Assembly (NCBI GenBank): GCA_025061935.1
Contig: JANWZY010000199.1
Coordinates: 1 to 5,287, forward strand
Reading direction: 5' to 3'
DNA length: 5,287 nt
DNA from: Verrucomicrobiia bacterium
Lineage (GTDB): Bacteria > Verrucomicrobiota > Verrucomicrobiia > Limisphaerales > DTLC01
The position numbers and the translations under genes were made by a program. Of this stretch, positions 1 through 5,287 are shown piece by piece. The notes under the pieces are model-generated. The model was not told the DNA's origin and did not search any database. It saw only the letters and a list, made by a program, of their open reading frames with translations. How positions within the stretch are numbered: the first letter of the stretch is position 1; the number at the start of each line of letters is the position of its first letter.

Positions 1-920
1 CTTCTGACAAGCTGGTGCGAAATGTGCGAGGTGTCGCCGACGTAAATCGGTCGGCGCTGAATCGCGCGCAACGTGACGACCCACACCATGTCCGCCAGCG
101 GCACGGCCAGGACCAACAATGGTATCAGCACTGCTGCCGGCCGCGGATGCGCCGGGGTATAAAAGTGTGGGAGTATCCCCAACACAGCCAGCATGTAACC
201 TACAAGTTGGCTGCCTGAATCCCCCAGGAACACAACGGCTTTGGGAAAATTGTACGGGATGAATCCCAGCAGCGCGCCGCACATGAGCAGTGCCATGGTA
301 GCCACCAAGTACTGGCCCGCTTGCGCTGCGCAGAGGCCAAAGTACCATGCGCAGATCACGCCCAGGCCTGCGCACAGACCGTTCATGTTGTCCATGAAAT
401 TCAGCGCATTGATCAATGCCAGTATCCACAGCACGGTGATGGCGTAGCTGAACAACGCGCTTTCAACAAATAGCGTAATCCGCGTGCCTGTTGCAGCCAC
501 CAAAATGGCCACCACTAGCTGGCCGGCGAACTTCTTGGCTGGGCCCAACTCCAGTTTATCGTCAACCAAACCCAAGCACGTTATTGCAAAAGCCCCAGCA
601 ACTATGCCGAACAATTGCAGGGCGCGTTTGCCCAGGCCATAGATCAAGTGTTGAATTGTGCCCATGTCGAGCACGGGTATGTCCGCACCTGCAGTTGCCG
701 CAACGACTACTACGGCACCGGCTGCCACCGGCACGCATAAGCCGGTTAGGAGCGCCAAGCCGCCGGCCAACGGTACGGGGGTGGCATGAATCTTACGCGG
801 GCCCGGCTCGTCAATCAGGCCGAGCCGCAGACAGGCGGCGCGCCAGATGGGCACCGAGGCGGCTGCGGTCAGAGCCGCGGCTAAAGCTGAGAGCAAATAC
901 AAGTTGAATGGGAAGCTCAT
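1..920 (-). CDS. MraY/WecA-family polyprenyl-phosphate sugar-1-phosphate transferase (3' end outside window)
   Basis: This is a membrane enzyme of the family that moves a HexNAc-1-phosphate from a UDP-sugar to undecaprenyl phosphate, the first step of many lipid-linked glycans. The 306 codons seen are strongly hydrophobic. Family marks in order: an N-terminal helix; RKIHATPVPLAGG (42-54); the metal-binding pair in LVDDK (D120, D121); NALNFMDNMNGL (171-182), with D177; the GDSG loop (233-236, D234); and the last cytosolic loop RRPIYVGDTSHISH (289-302), matching the HIHH region of WecA. E. coli WecA is about 367 residues, so roughly the last 40-60 residues are missing. The ATG lies one base after the stop of the GT4 gene (TGATATG). 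No Shine-Dalgarno motif precedes it, so coupled translation is likely. Odd point: N180 stands where WecA has its second Asp (DGIDG). A WecA-like role fits better than MraY because the neighbours are glycosyltransferases rather than mur genes. The sugar is unknown. Confidence 0.93.
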   Translation of the reverse strand, partial: MSFPFNLYLLSALAAALTAAASVPIWRAACLRLGLIDEPGPRKIHATPVPLAGGLALLTGLCVPVAAGAVVVVAATAGADIPVLDMGTIQHLIYGLGKRALQLFGIVAGAFAITCLGLVDDKLELGPAKKFAGQLVVAILVAATGTRITLFVESALFSYAITVLWILALINALNFMDNMNGLCAGLGVICAWYFGLCAAQAGQYLVATMALLMCGALLGFIPYNFPKAVVFLGDSGSQLVGYMLAVLGILPHFYTPAHPRPAAVLIPLLVLAVPLADMVWVVTLRAIQRRPIYVGDTSHISHQLVR

Positions 921-921
921 A

Positions 922-2109
922 TCACGCTGGCCGGGCTTGCGCCGGGCTAGCGGGTAGAGTCCGTACCAGCCGTTGGTACAGCTCGTAAAGCCGGTCAATC
1001 ATCGTTTCGACCCCGAACTGGTCCTGGACCAATGCGCGTCCACGCTGGCCGAACTTGGCGCGCAACGCGGGCTCGGCCACAAGCTGCAAAATGCGCCTGG
1101 CTAACTCGCACAGATCCCCCGGGCGCACGAGAAACCCGGTTTCGCCAGGTATGCACACCTCACCTGCGCCGTCGCAGTCATAGGCAACCACAGGCTTGCC
1201 CGCAGCCAGTGCTTGTGGCAGAGCGCGCGGGAGACCTTCGCGCCGCGACAGGTGGACCACTGCGTCCATGATGCCCACGAGCTGCGGGACTTGGTCGGGG
1301 CGGACAAGTCCCGCGAACGCGAAGTGTTGCTGCAGTCCCAGCCGTGCCAGGCGCCGCTCGAACCGCGCGCGCCACGGGCCGTCGCCTACAAGCAAAAACT
1401 TGATTTGCGGGCACTTGGCAACCAGTTCCGGCGCGATTGCAAACAGGTCCTCATGACCTTTGAGTTTAAACAAGCGCGCAATCTTGCCTACAACGAAGTC
1501 GCCCGGGCCGAACCCGAACTTTTGGCGTAGCGCCGGGTCGTTGCTAGCCTCGAGGTACGGCCTGAGGTCGAATCCGCTGCGGATCGTAGTGTATTGACCG
1601 GGCGTGCCGATACCGGCTGCAAGGTATTGCTTGGCCATTGCATCGGCCACACAGACGAAGTGTGTGGTCACCCCGCCCGCAATGCGCTCGGCTGTCCTGA
1701 GTGCGAGGTTAGCCCAAACCCCTTGGAACGGCCCGAATGACGGCCCGTGGATGGTGTGAATGATCACCGGCACTTTTGCCCAGGCCGCAGCCAGCCGCCC
1801 GAGGAACCCCGCTTTACCGCTGTGCGTATGCACAATGTCCGGCGTCCAGCGCTTGAACGCGCGGAACAGTTGAACAAGTGCGAGCGTGTCTTTCCAGGGG
1901 CAGATTGGGCGAGTTAATGCCGGGATCACCTCTAGCACCCCCGGCTGGTCGGCAAGCTCGAATTGGAGCGAGCCTTCTGCGCCCGTGTCCGGCCCGCATA
2001 ACAGGCGCGCTTCGACCCCGTGCCGCTGCCGCAGACCGCGCACAGACGCGATCGTATTTTCCTGGGCACCCCCAATAATCAGGCGGGTGATGACATGCAG
2101 CACGCGCAT
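922..2109 (-). CDS. GT4-family (GT-B fold) glycosyltransferase
   Basis: This is a cytosolic or membrane-associated retaining glycosyltransferase of 395 residues, the usual length for GT4. It would add a sugar from a nucleotide donor to a growing, probably lipid-linked, glycan. The N-terminal Rossmann domain opens with RVLHVITRLIIGGAQENT (2-19), with the glycine loop at G13-G14, and continues with DIVHTHSGKAGFLGR (91-105) and the HTIHG stretch (118-122). The C-terminal domain begins near residue 200. It carries the donor-phosphate contacts in ARLFKLKGHEDLF (R212, K217), LLVGDGP (239-245), and the donor loop RREGLPRALPQALAAGKPVV (289-308), followed by the GETGFLV turn (322-328). No signal peptide or clear membrane segment is visible. 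In the EX7E motif the first Glu is present (E291) but the second position is Gln (Q299). It starts 21 bases after the TPR membrane-protein gene and ends one base before the WecA-like gene, so the three are probably one transcript. Acceptor and sugar cannot be deduced. Confidence 0.94.
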   Translation of the reverse strand: MRVLHVITRLIIGGAQENTIASVRGLRQRHGVEARLLCGPDTGAEGSLQFELADQPGVLEVIPALTRPICPWKDTLALVQLFRAFKRWTPDIVHTHSGKAGFLGRLAAAWAKVPVIIHTIHGPSFGPFQGVWANLALRTAERIAGGVTTHFVCVADAMAKQYLAAGIGTPGQYTTIRSGFDLRPYLEASNDPALRQKFGFGPGDFVVGKIARLFKLKGHEDLFAIAPELVAKCPQIKFLLVGDGPWRARFERRLARLGLQQHFAFAGLVRPDQVPQLVGIMDAVVHLSRREGLPRALPQALAAGKPVVAYDCDGAGEVCIPGETGFLVRPGDLCELARRILQLVAEPALRAKFGQRGRALVQDQFGVETMIDRLYELYQRLVRTLPASPAQARPA

Positions 2110-2130
2110 TGGTACGCTGTTCGCCCGCAG
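2110..2130 (-). other. 21-base gap before the GT4 gene
   Basis: This is the only gap of more than one base between genes in the window. Read on the minus strand it lies between the TAA of the TPR membrane protein and the ATG of the GT4 enzyme. It holds only a weak purine run (GCGGGCGAA) about ten bases from the start, which is a poor Shine-Dalgarno match. It is too short for a promoter plus leader and contains no terminator hairpin, which supports co-transcription. Confidence 0.6.
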
Positions 2131-5088
2131 TTACCGCGCACGGCCCGTAAGCTCGTCGAGCCGAGCCTTGACAAACTCGGCTTCGGCCGACCCGGGAATC
2201 GCATTCGACAGGTAGTTCTGGTAATAAATGATGGCGGCGTTGGTGTCCTTGCGCCGGTAAGCGATCTCGCCCAGCCCGAAGTACACCTGGTACGACGTCG
2301 GAAATATACGGTTCAATTCGAGGTAATCCGACTGCGCGGCGTCAAGCTGCCCGCTGTGCAGATACGCGACTGCGCGGTTGAACATGGCAACATAGTTGGT
2401 CGGCTGTAACTCGAGCGCGCGGCTCAGCGGCGCCACAGCGGCCGCGTGGGCATTCAACTGCATGTAGATAACGCCCTTGGTGACTAGCCCGCCCACGTCG
2501 TTCGGCGCAATTTGCAACAGCCGCTCGGCGACGGCCAACGCATTCGAGTGCCAGCCATGCGCGAGGTACATGTGCATCGCCGCGCTCAGCAAGTTCGTGT
2601 CGCCCGGGTACTGCGCCATGGCAGACTCGAGTATCTCAAAGGCGTTGGTCAGGTCAGACTTGATTGTGTGCGCCGCCGCCTCGATGAGCATGAGTTGGAG
2701 CTTCTCAGTCGGTTCCTCATGCTCGCGCGGTGCGCTTGCACGCGCTTGCGCGACAAGCTCCAACGCTTTGTCTGGCAAGCGCAAAAGGTTGAACAAGCGC
2801 GCAAGCCATAACTGCGCCTCGAAGTTGGCAGGGTCCAATCGGACAGCGCGTTCCAGTTGTTGTGCCGCCTGCCTGTAATTGCCACCCCGGAAAAATTCGC
2901 GCCCGAGATTGAAACAAAATGTGGGTTCGTCGAATGGCCCGTTCACGTTCATCGCGCGTTCGAGCGTGCGGAACGCGCGCAGGTGCTCGTCAATTGATTT
3001 CGAATCTGCGACTGGCGCAACCCGACCGGCTTGAAGGGATTGGTTGAACTTCAGGTTGATTTCAGCCGCGATGTTCTCGGGATTCAACTCGAGCGCGTGC
3101 GAGAAATATTTTGCCGCCTCTTGGAGTCTGCCTGCGCGCTGCAGCTCGACCCCCCAAAAATTCAGTGCGCGCGAATAGTAGGCCGCGATCGTCTGTACCT
3201 CGCGCCCGGGCTCGCGCCGTAACCGGGCCAGCTCCATGAACTTGCGCAAAGGCATAAAAGGCTCCTTCCTCTTGATCTGCCCAAGCGCATTGGTAAGTGG
3301 CTTGATCGCAGTTTCAATTGATTGAGCCCAGAATTGTTCATTCTGGGCTATCACGGGTTCGCCGGGTGCCGGCGCCGTCAGCTCGTTTGTCGGATAGAAT
3401 TCGAGTCTGTAAGCGAGCCCGCGCGGTTCGAGGTAGAACTGCTCGAAGTAGTAACCGAAGCTCGGATGCGCGTACCAGAGCGGGTTTGTACGAGCTAGCG
3501 CGGCCATCATGCGCACCAATTGGATGGGGTTGACAAAATCATTCGTGGGCGACGTCACAGGATCGTTCCCAAATGTTTTGGGATATCGTGAGCGCAGGAA
3601 TTGGTGGTAAATCCCGAAAGGCAACATTTGTGTGTTTAGGAGCACGAAGTTTGTATCGCCGCCGCGGTTGACTAGTGCCGCCTGCGTGAGGAACTGTCTG
3701 TACGGGTCGTCACTGAGCACAATCGCGCCTGAGCTGGGCAGACAACTCGCGATCAATTTCCCGTACTGCGCTGCGGCACCCATGTTTTCCGCGCGCACGA
3801 TGGGGTAGTTTTTCATAAACAGCGCCAGCGGCGCCAAAATGGTGAGCAGCCAGACCGCGCCTTTAACCGATCTACAGGTCAGGCGGCGGACGAAATGCCT
3901 CAGCTCGGCATGTGGCCGGTACCCCAGGTCATCTGTGCGCGGCCTGCTGAATACGACCAGCAGATACCCGCTGTAGTAGCCAACGGCCAGACAGCTCAGG
4001 TAGTAGAGTTTCAGCAGGGGTGCGGCGAATGGAAGCGCCAGTTCCTTGCTCACATTTGCAGGGCTGAACGGCGGGTCGAATGACACCAATAAGCACACAA
4101 CCAGCACCAGAATGTGCGCAACGTTGAACATTGTGTGAGCGACCCAGGTACCAAACGGGCTTGCGTCCGGAGCGAAACTGCGCCAGCGAATCCAAGTGAA
4201 CACAACCGGGACGATCGAGATCAGCCCGAGCAGCACCGCCACATGCGGCTTATACGTGTAACACCGGCTGAACACCACGGCGAGCGTGTTTTTGGCGGTC
4301 ACGACCTCGAACCGCAACGCTTGCCAAAAAGATACCGGCGCGTCCGGCGTTAAAGCTTGGACGGCCGGAAGCACCAACAGAAGGCTCAATCCTGCCAGAC
4401 CATAGAGCGCCATGCGGAGCAGGAAGCGCGGGTTGAAAAACCCCAGACCTTTGAGCACGATCAGTGCCGCGATGAATAGTGGGAAGAACCCGATCATGGC
4501 CCAGTCGTGCGCCATGCCGAGGCCGTACACGAAAGCCGCTTTGCTCAACCAGCTTTGCCTCCCATCGAGTCTGAATTCCAGCAGACACCGAATGACGTAT
4601 GCGAACAGTATGAGCTTCAGCATTTCGCCTGCGCCGCCCGTGGCGTGGAGCCAGAACCCGAGCTGCAACCCGCACAGTGACGCGGCCAGGGTGGGGGGCA
4701 ACCATGCCACGCGACCGCCCATCAGCCCGAAGGTGCTTTTGAGCAGATCGCGCTGGAGCGGCGTCCGGTTCTGCGGCAGCAACGCGACCGATCGCGCGAG
4801 CAGGCCGAGCGTTAAGGCACCCAACAGCGCTGTGAGCACGTTCAACGCCACGGGCACAGTCTGCGGCGGCAAGGCACGGAACGGATAGGTGACTATGAAT
4901 TCAAGCGGCCAGAGCAAGCTGGGTTGCCAATCCCACTTGTTGAGCTGGGCCACTTGCGGCAGGTTACTCAGGCCCACGGTTCGGTTCATTGTCCCCAGGT
5001 AGAGCGCAAGCGCGACGGCCACAATCAGCCACGGCAAAACTTCGCCTGCGCCCCACTCTGACAGTTTTCTGCGGAGTGCAATCGTCAT
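2131..5088 (-). CDS. Multispanning GT-C/DUF2723-like membrane protein with C-terminal TPR domain
   Basis: This 985-residue protein has three parts. Residues 1-427 hold about 10-12 hydrophobic segments (approximately 18-33, 78-104, 128-148, 155-170, 183-212, 223-246, 283-302, 318-337, 354-380, 409-425). Their layout resembles the DUF2723/protein O-mannosyltransferase-like GT-C group: one helix, a long first outer loop (34-77), then helix ALNVLTALLGALTLGLLARS (81-100). Residues 428-630 are a soluble region without recognised motifs (LPSSGAIVLSDDPYRQFL, 450-467). Residues 638-966 contain about eight TPR units: 638-671, 722-755, 756-788, 795-830, 831-864, 865-898, 899-932 and 933-966, with ALELNP/ALELQP-type ends. 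The basic stretch 391-409 before the last helix suggests a cytoplasmic loop, which would place the soluble and TPR parts outside the membrane. The usual D-x-G-E and HPPG signature of DUF2723 is not seen in the first outer loop, which has WDWQPS (52-57) instead. Transferase activity is therefore uncertain. The start overlaps the previous stop as ATGA, without a Shine-Dalgarno motif. Confidence 0.88.
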   Translation of the reverse strand: MTIALRRKLSEWGAGEVLPWLIVAVALALYLGTMNRTVGLSNLPQVAQLNKWDWQPSLLWPLEFIVTYPFRALPPQTVPVALNVLTALLGALTLGLLARSVALLPQNRTPLQRDLLKSTFGLMGGRVAWLPPTLAASLCGLQLGFWLHATGGAGEMLKLILFAYVIRCLLEFRLDGRQSWLSKAAFVYGLGMAHDWAMIGFFPLFIAALIVLKGLGFFNPRFLLRMALYGLAGLSLLLVLPAVQALTPDAPVSFWQALRFEVVTAKNTLAVVFSRCYTYKPHVAVLLGLISIVPVVFTWIRWRSFAPDASPFGTWVAHTMFNVAHILVLVVCLLVSFDPPFSPANVSKELALPFAAPLLKLYYLSCLAVGYYSGYLLVVFSRPRTDDLGYRPHAELRHFVRRLTCRSVKGAVWLLTILAPLALFMKNYPIVRAENMGAAAQYGKLIASCLPSSGAIVLSDDPYRQFLTQAALVNRGGDTNFVLLNTQMLPFGIYHQFLRSRYPKTFGNDPVTSPTNDFVNPIQLVRMMAALARTNPLWYAHPSFGYYFEQFYLEPRGLAYRLEFYPTNELTAPAPGEPVIAQNEQFWAQSIETAIKPLTNALGQIKRKEPFMPLRKFMELARLRREPGREVQTIAAYYSRALNFWGVELQRAGRLQEAAKYFSHALELNPENIAAEINLKFNQSLQAGRVAPVADSKSIDEHLRAFRTLERAMNVNGPFDEPTFCFNLGREFFRGGNYRQAAQQLERAVRLDPANFEAQLWLARLFNLLRLPDKALELVAQARASAPREHEEPTEKLQLMLIEAAAHTIKSDLTNAFEILESAMAQYPGDTNLLSAAMHMYLAHGWHSNALAVAERLLQIAPNDVGGLVTKGVIYMQLNAHAAAVAPLSRALELQPTNYVAMFNRAVAYLHSGQLDAAQSDYLELNRIFPTSYQVYFGLGEIAYRRKDTNAAIIYYQNYLSNAIPGSAEAEFVKARLDELTGRAR
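3325..3349. repeat. Perfect 10-bp inverted repeat with 5-base loop inside the membrane-protein gene
   Basis: The left arm AGCCCAGAAT (3325-3334) and right arm ATTCTGGGCT (3340-3349) are exact reverse complements around the loop TGTTC (3335-3339). The hairpin lies wholly inside the coding region, over the codons for residues about 580-588 (AQNEQFWAQ) in the linker between the membrane and TPR parts. In the mRNA sense it is followed by CAATCAATTG rather than a U-run, so it is not a standard intrinsic terminator. The structure is seen directly; any function is unknown. Confidence 0.7.
5085..5088 (-). other. ATGA stop/start overlap between the methyltransferase and membrane-protein genes
   Basis: On the minus strand the four bases read ATGA. 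The TGA (5087-5085) ends the methyltransferase and the ATG (5088-5086) starts the 985-residue membrane protein. The bases just upstream (about 5089-5110) contain no purine-rich Shine-Dalgarno motif. Such overlaps commonly give re-initiation by terminating ribosomes, so coupled translation is the likely mode. This also supports the chosen start: the next in-frame Met is at residue 34, which would remove the first membrane helix. Confidence 0.8.
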
Positions 5089-5287
5089 GTACCAGACACA
5101 GTTGAACTCAGAACGTTTCCTGTGGCAAGGCTGGATTCAGCCGCTATTGCGGTGCCCCCAACATGTGTATGGACGCGCAACCGTAGGTCGGCAATGCACT
5201 CGACATGCTGCGTCTGCGGGAACATGTCGAGTGGCGCGACCCGCACCAGCTCGAACGGGCCGTTGTTGCACAATGCGCACAGGTCAC
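5085..5287 (-). CDS. rlmD: 23S rRNA (uracil-5)-methyltransferase, RlmD/RumA type, C-terminal end only
   Basis: Only the last 66 codons lie in the window; the reading frame stays open to the high-coordinate edge. The visible part contains PLDMFPQTQHVE (residues 18-29 of the fragment, about 5199-5236). This is the C-terminal signature of the SAM-dependent TrmA/RumA family, which methylates C5 of uracil in 23S rRNA or tRNA. The Glu of HVE (codon 5199-5201) matches E424 of E. coli RumA, proposed as the base in catalysis. The catalytic Cys, SAM motifs and any iron-sulfur cysteines lie outside the window, so RlmD, RlmCD and TrmA cannot be firmly separated. After the usual family end (about CIADLRLRV) there is a Ser/Thr/Ala-rich tail of 28 residues unlike the known C-terminus. 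Its stop overlaps the start of the membrane-protein gene by four bases. A TTG at 5271-5273 would give a 62-codon ORF, but it is internal to this gene and not a real start. Confidence 0.85.
   Translation of the reverse strand, partial: DLCALCNNGPFELVRVAPLDMFPQTQHVECIADLRLRVHTHVGGTAIAAESSLATGNVLSSTVSGT

Noticed and set aside
491..907. 138-codon plus-strand ORF antisense to the WecA-like gene
   Set aside because: Its product is rich in Arg, Pro and Ser with no recognisable domain, and the opposite strand encodes a clear enzyme with ordered family motifs. It is a shadow of GC-rich coding DNA.
2020..2409. 129-codon plus-strand ORF across the gap between the membrane-protein and GT4 genes
   Set aside because: It runs antisense through the ends of two well-supported genes and its translation shows no family resemblance.
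2406..2418. The string AACTCGAGCGCG, found here and again near 3087
   Set aside because: Both copies encode the Ala-Leu-Glu-Leu end of a TPR unit, so they reflect the protein repeat rather than a separate DNA element.
2730..2760. Short GCGCTTGC-type direct repeats
   Set aside because: They encode Ala-Arg-Ala/Gln-Ala-Arg in a TPR helix. Biased codon use for a repetitive peptide explains them.
4250..4705. 151-codon minus-strand ORF in another frame of the membrane-protein gene
   Set aside because: Arg/Ala/Gly/His-rich frame-shadow product. The overlapping frame encodes continuous membrane helices.
4412..4888. 158-codon plus-strand ORF opposite the membrane-protein gene
   Set aside because: Low-complexity Ser/Pro/Arg/Asn composition and no motif. 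It lies fully opposite membrane helices of the real gene.

Overview
The window is one solid block of four genes, all read from the minus strand, so transcription runs from high to low coordinates. The genes are packed with gaps of 21 bases or less and no promoter-sized space. In transcription order they are: (1) the 3' end of a TrmA/RumA-type RNA uracil-5-methyltransferase (5085-5287, cut by the window edge); (2) a 985-residue multispanning membrane protein with a GT-C/DUF2723-like N-terminal half and a C-terminal TPR half (2131-5088); (3) a complete GT4 glycosyltransferase (922-2109); (4) a MraY/WecA-family polyprenyl-phosphate sugar-1-phosphate transferase that starts here and runs off the low-coordinate edge (1-920).

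Organism: the base composition is moderately GC-rich. The protein variants (a DUF2723-like membrane domain fused to TPRs, a GT4 enzyme with an EGLPRALPQALAAGKP-type loop, a WecA-like protein with GDTSHISH in its last cytosolic loop) are ones I associate from memory with Verrucomicrobiota and related PVC bacteria. That assignment is an inference and was not tested by any search.

How the genes work together: the WecA-like enzyme would start a lipid-linked glycan by placing a sugar-1-phosphate on undecaprenyl phosphate at the inner face of the cytoplasmic membrane. The GT4 enzyme would extend it from a nucleotide sugar in the cytosol. The GT-C-like TPR membrane protein could act on the lipid-linked product at the outer face of the membrane, or serve as a scaffold. 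Specific sugars cannot be read from sequence. The methyltransferase is a housekeeping RNA-modification enzyme that sits upstream. The ATGA overlap links it to the glycan genes by position, not by evident function.

There is no RNA gene, CRISPR array, insertion sequence or long intergenic region. The most noticeable non-coding structure is a perfect 10-bp hairpin inside the membrane-protein gene. The observations worth a second look are substitutions at family-defining positions in all three glycan proteins. These may be lineage-typical rather than novel. I found no convincing undescribed system.
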